The notes beneath the pieces are model-generated. The model was not told the origin of the DNA. It did not search any database and saw only the letters and a program-made list of their open reading frames with translations. From Magnetospira sp. (GTDB lineage Bacteria > Pseudomonadota > Alphaproteobacteria > Rhodospirillales > Magnetospiraceae): 32,065 bases of DNA. How positions within the stretch are numbered: the first letter of the stretch is position 1; each line of letters starts with the position of its first letter. Shown piece by piece: positions 23,853 through 32,012 of the stretch. The translations under genes and the position numbers were made by a program. Location of the stretch: NCBI GenBank assembly GCA_028282245.1, contig JANQIL010000082.1, positions 1 to 32,065 on the forward strand. Reading direction: 5' to 3'.

Positions 23853-24695
23853 ATGGCCAGGATCGTCGGCGGCATCGCCACTTCCCATGTTCCGGCGGCG
23901 GCCGGCGCCATCGCCCGCGAACAGACCGACGATCCCTACTGGAAACCCTTCTTCGACGCCTATCCGCCGGCCCGCGCCTGGCTGGCCGAGGTCCAGCCTG
24001 ATCTCGCCATCGTCCTCTACAACGATCACGGGCTGAACTTTTTCCTCGATACCCTGCCCACCTTCGCCGTCGGCGCGGCCCCCGCCTACCACAACGCGGA
24101 CGAGGGGTGGGGGATTCCCGTCATCCCGCCGTTCAAGGGCGATCCGAACGTCTCCTGGCATCTCATCGAGCGCCTGATCGACGAGGAGTTCGACCTCGCC
24201 ACCTGCCAGGAAATGGTGGTCGATCATGGTTTCACGGTGCCGATGCAACTCCTCTGGCCCGATCATTCCCATGCCGGCGTTTCCTGCGTGCCGGTGTGCG
24301 TCAACGCATTGCGGCATCCGCTGCCGTCGCCGCGCCGCTGCTTCAAGCTGGGCCGCGCGCTGGGGCGCGCCGTCGCCTCCTATCCGGACGACCGGAAGGT
24401 GGTGGTGATCGGCACCGGTGGCCTGTCGCATCAGCTCGACGGCGCGCGGGCCGGCTTCATCAACCCCGAGTTTGACCGCCTGTGCCTGGACAAAATCGTC
24501 GATGATCCGGATGATTTGCTCGACCTGTCGATTCACGATCTGGTCCGTCTGGCCGGCGCCCAGGGAGTCGAGTTCATCCTGTGGCTGGCCATGCGCGGCG
24601 CCCTCTCGGGCCGGGTGACCCGGCGTCACGTCGCCTACCACGTCCCGGCCTCCAACACGGCGGCCGGGTTGCTGGTGCTCGATCACGACCCCTGA
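23853..24695 (+). CDS. ligB: Protocatechuate 4,5-dioxygenase, beta (catalytic) subunit
   Basis: This class III extradiol dioxygenase subunit holds Fe(II) and catalyses ring opening to 4-carboxy-2-hydroxymuconate-6-semialdehyde. The 280-residue protein has the expected iron ligands His12 (GIATSHVP), His59 (YNDHG) and Glu240 (GAQGVEFILW), and the catalytic base His193 (GTGGLSHQLDG). It is the last gene of the plus-strand arm and converges on the exonuclease-fusion gene 79 bp away. No T-tailed terminator is seen in the gap, only a short GGATT/AATCC dyad. Related enzymes (gallate dioxygenase DesB) are single-chain; the separate ligA makes protocatechuate the likely substrate. Confidence 0.95.
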   Translation: MARIVGGIATSHVPAAAGAIAREQTDDPYWKPFFDAYPPARAWLAEVQPDLAIVLYNDHGLNFFLDTLPTFAVGAAPAYHNADEGWGIPVIPPFKGDPNVSWHLIERLIDEEFDLATCQEMVVDHGFTVPMQLLWPDHSHAGVSCVPVCVNALRHPLPSPRRCFKLGRALGRAVASYPDDRKVVVIGTGGLSHQLDGARAGFINPEFDRLCLDKIVDDPDDLLDLSIHDLVRLAGAQGVEFILWLAMRGALSGRVTRRHVAYHVPASNTAAGLLVLDHDP

Positions 24696-24774
24696 TACGG
24701 ATTCCGAATCCTCGATCCGGGAACCGCATCGAGTCGCCGCGACATCGCGCGCTGTCCGCCACGATTGGCCGCGC

Positions 24775-26922
24775 TCAGAACCGCTCCTGCTGGCGCCGCA
24801 CCTCGACCATCTGGTTGCCGGCCGCGATGGCCTGATCCAGGGTGGTCACGCCGCGCGATTCGAGAAGGTCGATCATGCGCAGGAACGCCGCCGCGGTCAC
24901 CAGGGCATCGCCCAGGGCGGTGTGGCGCCCGGACACCGGCACGCCGAGTCGCGCCGCCACCGCGTCCAGGCTGTGCTCGGTCTCGTGGTCGTGAAGCCAC
25001 ACGGCGAGCAGCAGGGTATCCAGCACCGGATTGTCGAACGCGAGTCCGCAGGCCTCCTGCTTGAGGGTCAGGAACTTCATGTCGAAGGCGGCGTTGTGGG
25101 CGATCAGGACGGCGTCGCGGGTGAAGGCGTGGAAGCGCGGCAGCAGGTCGGTCAGCTTGGGCTTGCCGGCCACCATGTCGTCGGTGATGCCGTGGATGCG
25201 GGTGGCGCGTGGCGGGATCGGCTGCCCCGGATCGACCAGGCGGCTGAACGACTCGCCGGTCAGGACCCGGCCGTTGACGATCCGCACCCCGGCCAGCGAG
25301 ACAACCTCGTCGCCGGCCGACGGGTTCAGACCGGTGGTCTCGGTATCGAACGACACGTAGGTCAGGGCGCGCAGGGGTTCGTCGCCGCGCCGCCTGTCCC
25401 CGGTCGGCAGGTCGAAGTCGAAGAACTCCGGCCTGGCCGGCAGGGCCGGGCGCGGCGACCGCCGTTCGAGGCCCTTGGGCAGCGGCAGGCGCAGGCAGGC
25501 GCGGCCGTCGGCCGTCGTCTGGCTCCACAGGTCGGTCTTGTGATGCATCAGAACGTCGCGCCCGGTGATTTCGCCGGGACCGCTCTCCAGCGGCGTTTCA
25601 AGCCAGGATTCCAACTCGGTATAGGGCGTCGGGTCGCCGGTCCACACCACCTCCAGGGTGACCCGGTCGGCGTCGGCCCGCGCCTCCAGGGTGATCCGCT
25701 CGCCGTCGGCGTGGGCCTCCAGGTCGAACGCCTCGGCGCCGTAACGATCGTGCACGCGGCCGATCAGATGGTCGAGCAGTTCGACCAGCAGGGTACTGTC
25801 GCCGTGCAGCCAGCAGGGCAGGCCGACCATCACCGCGTCCACCGTGCCACGATCGCGCAGCCGCCGGACCACGCCGTTGAGCAGATTGGCCGACCAGATG
25901 TCGGTCATCGGCCAATGGCCTTCCAGAAGGGCGCCGTAGGCGGCCGCGTTGTCCTCCACCAGGGCCGCCAGTTCGGCCGCCCGCTGGGCCACGATGCGCG
26001 TGAAGCGACGCCGCGATTCCGGCGGCGGGTCGCGGACATCGAGAATCCACGCCGCCGCGTTGAGCGCCGCCACCGGCCGCCGCAGGCCATTGGTGGCGCG
26101 ATCGAGCAGGTGGTCGCGGCGGCCCAGGGCGGCCAGTTCCTCGGTGGCGTCCTTGAGGGTTAGCAGGTAGCCGATCGGCGCCTCGGAATCGTCGGTCATC
26201 AGGTTCATGCGGCCGCGCAGCAGTCCGCGCCCGTCGGTGGTCGCGCAGACAAGGCTTAGGGCGAGGCCGTCCGGGTGGTCCCGATGACGGCCGTCGTGGA
26301 GTCGGTTGCTGAGCCGTTCCATGCCGTGGAAGAACGGCTGCCGGTTGAGAAATCCGAACAGCGAGCGGCCGAGTCCCACTTCCGCCTCGCCGCGTTGCAT
26401 GAGGCGCAGGGAGGCCCGGTTGTAGAGCTGGATGCGGTGATCGAGGGTGCACATCACCACGCCCTCCTCCAGCTCGTTGAGCAGGGCGGCCAGCCGGGCC
26501 CGCGTCTGCTCCATCCCCCCGGTCGCCTCGGCGACCCGCCGATCGGTGTCGCGGCGGGCCTCGGCGAGCGCCTTCACGGTGGCGCGCAACACCTCCGGCA
26601 GGCGTCCCAGGTGGCGGCCCGGGCGCGGATCGATCCAGTGATCCGGATTGGCGTACAGCGCCGTTTCGAGATCGCCCGACAGGCGTTCCACCGACTCCGC
26701 GATGTTGGTGTCGAACAGCACCCACACGCCGACGATCAGAACGATCAGAACGAACGACGCGCCGCCGCCCAGCAGCAGCAGCGGCCCCACGTCGCCACCG
26801 GCCAGGGCATCGGCCAGAAGGTCGCGGCCGAACCAGATCGGCCCCACCACCACTAGCGGCACGGCCAGCCCCAGGGCAAGGAAGAACAGGCCGATCCGCG
26901 TGCGCAGGGATAGTCGCGGCAC
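24775..26922 (-). CDS. Membrane PAS/pseudokinase fused to a DEDDh 3'-5' exonuclease
   Basis: The 715-residue protein has two membrane segments (about 9-30 and 47-70), a helical linker (75-150), a PAS-like sensor region (about 145-260), a histidine-kinase-like region (about 265-485) and a DnaQ-type exonuclease (about 519-690). All exonuclease residues are present: Asp526 and Glu528 (SFDTETTG), Asp614 (AHNAAFD), His667 and Asp672 (HTALGD). The kinase part looks dead: at the phospho-acceptor position the sequence is ATNGLRRP, with Asn278 where His is expected, and no clear N, DxGxG or GxGxG ATP boxes are seen. The start is a GTG 4 bp after the receiver gene stop. Membrane-tied, signal-controlled nuclease activity is inferred; similar fusions occur in related bacteria. 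Confidence 0.85.
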   Translation of the reverse strand: MPRLSLRTRIGLFFLALGLAVPLVVVGPIWFGRDLLADALAGGDVGPLLLLGGGASFVLIVLIVGVWVLFDTNIAESVERLSGDLETALYANPDHWIDPRPGRHLGRLPEVLRATVKALAEARRDTDRRVAEATGGMEQTRARLAALLNELEEGVVMCTLDHRIQLYNRASLRLMQRGEAEVGLGRSLFGFLNRQPFFHGMERLSNRLHDGRHRDHPDGLALSLVCATTDGRGLLRGRMNLMTDDSEAPIGYLLTLKDATEELAALGRRDHLLDRATNGLRRPVAALNAAAWILDVRDPPPESRRRFTRIVAQRAAELAALVEDNAAAYGALLEGHWPMTDIWSANLLNGVVRRLRDRGTVDAVMVGLPCWLHGDSTLLVELLDHLIGRVHDRYGAEAFDLEAHADGERITLEARADADRVTLEVVWTGDPTPYTELESWLETPLESGPGEITGRDVLMHHKTDLWSQTTADGRACLRLPLPKGLERRSPRPALPARPEFFDFDLPTGDRRRGDEPLRALTYVSFDTETTGLNPSAGDEVVSLAGVRIVNGRVLTGESFSRLVDPGQPIPPRATRIHGITDDMVAGKPKLTDLLPRFHAFTRDAVLIAHNAAFDMKFLTLKQEACGLAFDNPVLDTLLLAVWLHDHETEHSLDAVAARLGVPVSGRHTALGDALVTAAAFLRMIDLLESRGVTTLDQAIAAGNQMVEVRRQQERF

Positions 26923-26926
26923 CGCT

Positions 26927-27310
26927 TCAGGCCTTGCGCCCGTTGGTCAGCCGGGCGACCCGATGCAACAGATCATCGACCGCGAACGGCTTGGTCAGGT
27001 AGTCGTTGGCGCCCAGGGCAAGGCCCTTTTCGCGCTCCTCGCGGCGCGCCCGGCCGGACAGCATGAGAACCGGCAGGCCGCGCACCGTCGGGTCGGGATC
27101 GGCGCGCAGGGTTTGGCACACGTCATAGCCGTCGCGCCGTGGCAAAACCGCGTCGAGCAGAATCAGGTCGGGCGGCCGATTCTCCACGACGGCCAGGGCG
27201 GCCGGCCCGTCGGTCGCGGTGGCGACCGTGTAGCCGGCGTCCACGAGGACGAATTCGAGCGACGCCAGAAGGTCCGGATCGTCGTCGACAACCAGGACGG
27301 AACCGTTCAT
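26927..27310 (-). CDS. Single-domain response regulator (CheY-like receiver)
   Basis: This 127-residue protein is a stand-alone receiver domain. It keeps the acidic pocket (Asp9, Asp10, Asp11), the phospho-acceptor Asp53 (LILLDAVLP), the switch Ser85 and the conserved Lys107 (YLTKPF). It has no output domain, so it probably acts by binding a partner. The next gene starts 4 bp downstream, so the two are almost surely co-translated. Because the partner kinase-like region lacks its His, a phosphate donor must come from elsewhere, or the receiver binds the pseudokinase in another way. Confidence 0.93.
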   Translation of the reverse strand: MNGSVLVVDDDPDLLASLEFVLVDAGYTVATATDGPAALAVVENRPPDLILLDAVLPRRDGYDVCQTLRADPDPTVRGLPVLMLSGRARREEREKGLALGANDYLTKPFAVDDLLHRVARLTNGRKA

Positions 27311-27391
27311 TTCCCTGATCCCCGCAAAGCTCTGCGATTGTTGTTCCTTTCATCCTAGCACCGGGCGGGGCGGGGAGCTAGGATCGGTCGC

Positions 27392-28036
27392 ATGACATGG
27401 CGACCGATTCATCATTCGATTCCACGGACGCTTGGCCTGGCCACCCTGGGCTGGCTGGCCTGCGTCCTGTTTCTCGATCGCGGCGTGGCGTTCCAGGCGG
27501 TCTATTTCCATGCCCCGGGGCTGCGCGCCCTGCTCGACCAGATGGCCCTCGCCGCGCTGCCCCTGCCCTGGGTGGCGCTGACCGTGGCCTGGGGGGTCGT
27601 GGTCGGACGACGGGTGGCCCGCAGGGCGTTGTTCATCGTCACCGCCTGGGCCGCGACGACCCTGATCGTCGATGTCCTGTCGATCGTCGTCGGTCATTAC
27701 CAACCGCGCGCCTGGCTGGACTCGCTGGTGTCCGGCGAGGTCATCGACCCGATTCTCCAGGTTCCGTTCCTGGGCAACAGCCCGGAGGCCCTGTGGGGGC
27801 TGCTGGCCGGCGCCATGATCGTCTCGCCGCGCTGGCGGCCGGTGCTGCTGGCCGTCGGCATTGCCGCCTCGGCGTTGCGGGTGATGGCCGGCGAGGTCTA
27901 TCTGGGCGACAGCCTGCTGGCCGCCGGGCTGGCGGTGGCGGCCGCCGCCGCCATGCTGCCCCTGTTCGCGGAACCCGAATCCGCTCAGTCGGCGGACGAG
28001 GGCGGCGGAGCGCGGCCGTCGATCATCAGCCGGTAG
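27392..28036 (+). CDS. Degenerate PAP2-like integral membrane protein
   Basis: This 214-residue protein has about five hydrophobic segments. Its layout resembles the PAP2 phosphatase fold, but the three catalytic motifs are decayed. The KxxxxxxRP motif is represented by VVGHYQPRAW without the Lys. PSGH is replaced by GNSPEA. The last motif (LRVMAGEVYLGDSLL) keeps Arg and Asp but has Val where the catalytic His belongs. It probably lacks phosphatase activity and may be a structural or binding protein. The PAP2 likeness is my reading of motif spacing. Its 3' end overlaps that of the convergent PAP2 gene by 52 bp. Confidence 0.65.
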   Translation: MTWRPIHHSIPRTLGLATLGWLACVLFLDRGVAFQAVYFHAPGLRALLDQMALAALPLPWVALTVAWGVVVGRRVARRALFIVTAWAATTLIVDVLSIVVGHYQPRAWLDSLVSGEVIDPILQVPFLGNSPEALWGLLAGAMIVSPRWRPVLLAVGIAASALRVMAGEVYLGDSLLAAGLAVAAAAAMLPLFAEPESAQSADEGGGARPSIISR

Positions 28037-28671
28037 AGAACCAGAACCGTCAGCACGGTGAACAGGCCGCCGAACAGCGAATCGGTCAGGAAATGCTTGC
28101 CCTGCATGACCCGCGCCACGCCGGCCAGGGTGCCGAAGCCAAGCGCGCCGCCGATCCACCAGGCGCGCCGCCGCCGGGCCAGCAGGGCGAGGGCCAGGGC
28201 GTTGAAGGCGAAGGCGGCGTCTCCGGACACCGTGGAACAGTTGTGGTCGCACTGGTCGGCCAGGGTCAGCGGCGGGGTGTAGACGGCCGGTCCGCCGAAC
28301 TCCGCGATGTCCTTCGGGCGGGCGCGTCCCGAATGCTCCTTCAGCAGGCCGTTGGCGATCAGGCCGGCGCTGATCAGGACCGACAGCAGCACGAACAGGT
28401 AACCGCGCTTGCTCAGGCCCAGCAGGGTCCGCCGGCCGAGCCAGCCGCGCACCGCGTCGAGCAGGAACAGGGCCACCGCCACGGTCACGATGCGCCGCAG
28501 GTCGTTATCGATGAATTGGCCGAGCGCGGTGTGTTGCCAGGGAAAGCCCACGCCCTCCACGTACAGCCGGCGCGACACCCACAGATCGACCATCGGGACC
28601 GCGTGGGCCAGCTCGGCCAATAGGGCGGCGCCGATCAGCACCCCGGCTATGATCAGGTTCATGCGGTTCAC
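27985..28671 (-). CDS. PAP2-family membrane phosphatase (possible lipid phosphatase)
   Basis: This 228-residue membrane protein has the PAP2 motifs in order: KEHSGRARP (KX6RP), CSTVSGDAAFAF (the PSGH region, with SGD), and ARVMQGKHFLTD (SRX5HX3D, with Ala for Ser). Members remove phosphate from undecaprenyl pyrophosphate, phosphatidyl lipids or lipid A (LpxE type). The GTG at 28671 shares a GTGA overlap with the stop of the glycosyltransferase gene and has GAGG upstream; an ATG at 28662 is an alternative. The link with an ArnT/PMT-like enzyme suggests lipid A or lipid-linked sugar modification. The Asp in place of the second-motif His is unusual, so activity needs testing. Confidence 0.85.
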   Translation of the reverse strand: MNRMNLIIAGVLIGAALLAELAHAVPMVDLWVSRRLYVEGVGFPWQHTALGQFIDNDLRRIVTVAVALFLLDAVRGWLGRRTLLGLSKRGYLFVLLSVLISAGLIANGLLKEHSGRARPKDIAEFGGPAVYTPPLTLADQCDHNCSTVSGDAAFAFNALALALLARRRRAWWIGGALGFGTLAGVARVMQGKHFLTDSLFGGLFTVLTVLVLYRLMIDGRAPPPSSAD

Positions 28672-30110
28672 CGGAGCCTCCCGATCTCCTCCATGCGGAC
28701 CCAAGAAAAGCCCCGGACGCGGCCGCCGGTCAAGGGAACCTCGAATCGTCCGGCCTCGGAAACCCTCGCGGCGCGCGATGGAATCGAGGTTTCCTCGTCC
28801 GCCTCGGTCACGTAGAGAACGTGGCCGGCGGCCAGATCATCGGTCAGGGGGCGCGTCATCTCGTAGTGATTGTGAATCGCTTCGTCGCCCGGCCAGACGC
28901 GGACCGGGGCCGGCGGCGCCGGCAGGTAGCGCAGCAGCGCGCCCATCAGTTGCCGGTCGTGGACCAGGATGGCGTCCGTCCGCCGGTCCGCGGCCAATTC
29001 GCCGACCCGCGCCGCGAACGCCGACCAGCCGCGCAGCCGGTCCAGCGGGTCGCGCTCCAGGGGCGGCGCCACGGTGCCGGAGATCACCAGGACGAAGGCC
29101 GCGAGGGCGGCTCCGTGCAGGGCCGTCGAGGCGACCAGCCAACGGCGCGCCCGCGCGAACAGCCAGCCGACGACCAGCGGCGTCGCCGCCACGTAGGCGG
29201 TCGCCGCCCAGTTGGCATGGGCCCGCGACACGAAGGCCTGCACGGTCACCAGACCCAGAACCGGCAGGCAGAACACCAACAGGAACCGCTCGGCCGGGCT
29301 GGCCGGCTGGCGGCGCAGGCTGGCCAGCCGCCACAGCAGGGCGGCGAACAGGATCGGGCCGAACACGCCGAACTGGGCCCCGAGGAATTCCAACCCCTTC
29401 GCCGGGGTTTCGAACGCCCGCGCCCAATGGGCGTTGGACGCGGTGTGGCCGGCCGTCACCCAGTCGTGCTGCATGTTCCACAGCAGGTGGGGCAGAAGGC
29501 ACAGGCCGGCGACCAGCAGCGCCTCCAGCGTCCGTTGCCCAAGCAGGACACGCCGCGCATCGCGGTCAAGGACGGCCAGCAGACCCATGCCGAGCAGGAA
29601 GTAGGCCATCGCGTACTTGGCCAGCAGGCCGAGCCCGAGCGCCAGCCCGAGCACCACGGCGCGGCGGCGGGTCGGCGATTCGAGCAGGCGGTCGAGGGCC
29701 AGCAGCGCGGCGGCCCAGAAAAACAACAGCGGCACGTCGGTCGAGATCAGGGCCGACGAAAAGGTCACCGCCGGCAGCGAGGCGTAGACCGCCGCCGTCC
29801 ACAGGGCCTGCCGGGCGCCGAACAGGCGTCGGGTCAGGCCGTAAAGCAGCAGCGCCGTGGCGCCGTGCAGAATGGGGGAGGCGAGCCGCACGAACGGATC
29901 GGAGTCGTGGAGCGCCGTGGTCGCCCCGATCAGCCAGGCGATCAGCGGCGGCTTCGAGAAATATCCCCAATCCGGCTCGGTCGACCAGACCCAGTACTGG
30001 GCCTCGTCGGTTTGCAGGTCGAGGCCGCTGACGAACAACATCGCGATCCGGACGGCGGTCAGGGCGGCCACAACGACAACGGCGACGCGGAACGGCGGAT
30101 CGGCGGACAT
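28668..30110 (-). CDS. ArnT/PMT-like polyprenyl-phosphate glycosyltransferase (GT39/GT83 type)
   Basis: This is an inner-membrane enzyme of about 480 residues with many transmembrane helices. It should transfer a sugar from a polyprenyl-phosphate carrier to a periplasmic acceptor. The first periplasmic loop has the family's acidic motif (LDLQTDEAQYWVWS), then the SKPPLIAWLIGATT segment and a SSALISTDVPLLFFWA helix typical of the PMT_2 group. A soluble C-terminal domain follows (about 360-480). The ATG at 30110 was chosen, though no good ribosome-binding site is seen; a GTG at 30161 is possible. It overlaps the PAP2 gene by 4 bp, so they form an operon. The acceptor (lipid A or other) is unknown. 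Confidence 0.83.
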   Translation of the reverse strand: MSADPPFRVAVVVVAALTAVRIAMLFVSGLDLQTDEAQYWVWSTEPDWGYFSKPPLIAWLIGATTALHDSDPFVRLASPILHGATALLLYGLTRRLFGARQALWTAAVYASLPAVTFSSALISTDVPLLFFWAAALLALDRLLESPTRRRAVVLGLALGLGLLAKYAMAYFLLGMGLLAVLDRDARRVLLGQRTLEALLVAGLCLLPHLLWNMQHDWVTAGHTASNAHWARAFETPAKGLEFLGAQFGVFGPILFAALLWRLASLRRQPASPAERFLLVFCLPVLGLVTVQAFVSRAHANWAATAYVAATPLVVGWLFARARRWLVASTALHGAALAAFVLVISGTVAPPLERDPLDRLRGWSAFAARVGELAADRRTDAILVHDRQLMGALLRYLPAPPAPVRVWPGDEAIHNHYEMTRPLTDDLAAGHVLYVTEADEETSIPSRAARVSEAGRFEVPLTGGRVRGFSWVRMEEIGRLR

Positions 30111-30449
30111 GGGCGGAGGCTTGGCCGAATTCCCGCCGGCTGTCAACCGCTTCTCCCGCACCGCACAAGCGAGTCGTGGATTACATTCTTCTAACTAAAG
30201 TCCAAAATCAGCAGCTTAAAAGAAATAAAAAACATTCCAAACGATGCTGCGACGCAATAATCCCACCCGAACGGGTGGATTGAAAAAAGACTTACATAAT
30301 GAAGATAAAAAATTGTCTTGCGGTTTTCGTTTTCGGCATGTGAAAGTACGGGCGCTGCATCGGGAATGCCCGTCACGTCATACTCCCGGCGCGATGCAAG
30401 CGCGTCCGTCGGTTCTGGAATCACATTGGGTTTTATAAGGGGACTCCGC
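30111..30449. promoter_or_regulatory. AT-rich divergent intergenic region
   Basis: This 339-bp gap has no credible gene. From about 30178 to 30340 it is strongly AT-rich, with A-tracts such as AAAAGAAATAAAAAAC, in contrast to the rest of the window. A hairpin CCACCCG / CGGGTGG (30263-30269 and 30272-30278) with a 2-base spacer sits in the middle. AAGGGG eight bases before 30450 is the ribosome-binding site of the carboxyltransferase gene. The region must hold promoters for both flanking genes, but I cannot place them with confidence. Confidence 0.6.
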
Positions 30450-32003
30450 ATGACCATCGCGAAGAGGCACCTTGACGAGCTGGAGGAGCGGCGCAAGCAA
30501 CTCGCCCTCGCCGGTGGCGGCGACAAGCTCGAAAAGCGGCGCGGAAAGGGGCTGATGACGGCGCGCGAGCGTCTCGAGGGACTGTTCCAGCGGAACACGT
30601 TGCAGGAGATCAACACCCACGCCCGCCATGAATGCGTCAATTTCGATCTGGCCGGCAAGGAATTGCCGGGTGACGGCGTGATCGCCGCCACCGGCTACGT
30701 GGACGGTCGTCCGGTCACCGCGATCAGCCAGGATTTCACGGTGATGGCCGGCACCCTGGGCCGCTGCCACGCCGACAAGATCCTGACCGCGATGGATTTC
30801 GCCCATGCCACCGGCACCCCGCTGGTCGCCTTCAAGGATTCCGGCGGGGCGCGAATCCAGGAAGGCGTGGACGCCCTCTCGGGCTACGGAAAGGTGTTCT
30901 ACAAGAACGTCCTGCTGTCCGGACTGGTGCCCCAGATCGCGATCATCTGCGGCCCCTGCGCCGGCGGCGCCGCCTACTCCCCGGCCCTGATGGACTTCGT
31001 CATCATGACGCGCGACAACGCGCACATGTTCATCACCGGGCCGCAGGTCATCAAGGCGGTGACCGGACGCGAAACCTCGATGGACGAGATCGGGTCGCCG
31101 GACATTCACGCCTCGATCAGCGGCAACGCCCATTTCGTGGCCGACAACGACACGCAGGCCCTGGCCCTGGCCAAGAAGCTGCTGGGGTTCCTGCCGCTCA
31201 ACAACACCGAGGATCCGCCGCACCGGCTGCCGCCGGACCTCGACCTGGAACCGGACCCGGGCCTGGACGACCTCGTGCCGGAGGATTCCTCGGCGCCACT
31301 CGATTCGCGGGCCGTCATCAGGCGGATCGTCGACGACGGCGATTTCCTGGAAGTGCACGAATTCTTCGCCCGCAACCTGATCGTCGGCTTCGCCCGAATC
31401 GGCGGCGTGGTGGTCGGCATGCTGGCCAACCAGCCGATGGAGAAGGCCGGGGCGCTGGACATCGACGCCTCCGACAAGGGCGCGCGGTTCATCCGTTTCT
31501 GCAACGTGTTCAACGTTCCGTTGGTGACCCTGGTCGACGTTCCGGGCTTCCTGCCCGGCATCGAGCAGGAGCGCGGCGGCATCATCCGCCACGGGGCCAA
31601 GATGCTGTTCGCCTATGGCGCCGCCACGGTACCGAAGCTCACCGTGGTGATGCGCAAGGCCTACGGCGGCTCCTACCTCGCCATGTGTTCGCGCGAGATG
31701 GGCGCCGATCTGGTCTATGCCTGGCCCTGCGCCGAGATCGCCGTGATGGGCGCCGAGGGCGCCGTCAACGTGCTGTACCGCAACGAATTGAAGGGTGCCG
31801 AGGATCCCAAGGCGAAACGCGGCGAACTGGCCGACGAGTACCGGCGCGCCTTCGCCTCGCCCTACATGTCGGCCGGACGCGGCTACATCACCGACGTGAT
31901 CGCCCCCTCGGAAACCCGGGGCACGCTGATCCTGTCGTTGCGCAAGCTGCTGACCAAGCGTCAGGAGCGGCCGCCGAAGAAACACGGCAACAACCCGCTG
32001 TAA
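30450..32003 (+). CDS. Acyl-CoA carboxylase / methylmalonyl-CoA decarboxylase carboxyltransferase subunit
   Basis: This 517-residue carboxyltransferase moves CO2 between biotin and an acyl-CoA. It is a PccB/MmdA-type protein: ARERLEGLF near the start, SQDFTVMAGTLGRCHADKI, the oxyanion-hole region DSGGARIQEGVDALSGYG, GPCAGGAAYSPALMDF, and in the second half VDVPGFLPGIEQE, RKAYGGSYLAM and the end RPPKKHGNNPL. The ATG at 30450 has an AAGGGG site. The next gene may encode an OadG-like gamma subunit, which favours a sodium-linked decarboxylase or carboxylase complex over a plain propionyl-CoA carboxylase, but that part is mostly outside the window. Confidence 0.93.
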   Translation: MTIAKRHLDELEERRKQLALAGGGDKLEKRRGKGLMTARERLEGLFQRNTLQEINTHARHECVNFDLAGKELPGDGVIAATGYVDGRPVTAISQDFTVMAGTLGRCHADKILTAMDFAHATGTPLVAFKDSGGARIQEGVDALSGYGKVFYKNVLLSGLVPQIAIICGPCAGGAAYSPALMDFVIMTRDNAHMFITGPQVIKAVTGRETSMDEIGSPDIHASISGNAHFVADNDTQALALAKKLLGFLPLNNTEDPPHRLPPDLDLEPDPGLDDLVPEDSSAPLDSRAVIRRIVDDGDFLEVHEFFARNLIVGFARIGGVVVGMLANQPMEKAGALDIDASDKGARFIRFCNVFNVPLVTLVDVPGFLPGIEQERGGIIRHGAKMLFAYGAATVPKLTVVMRKAYGGSYLAMCSREMGADLVYAWPCAEIAVMGAEGAVNVLYRNELKGAEDPKAKRGELADEYRRAFASPYMSAGRGYITDVIAPSETRGTLILSLRKLLTKRQERPPKKHGNNPL

Positions 32004-32012
32004 GGAGGCCGC

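Noticed and set aside
28409-30031. A 540-residue Arg/Pro-rich plus-strand frame
   Set aside because: Antisense to the glycosyltransferase and PAP2 genes; composition is that of a shadow frame.
30263-30278. The CCACCCG/CGGGTGG hairpin as a terminator
   Set aside because: Neither strand has a T-tract after the stem, and it lies between divergent genes where no transcript needs ending.
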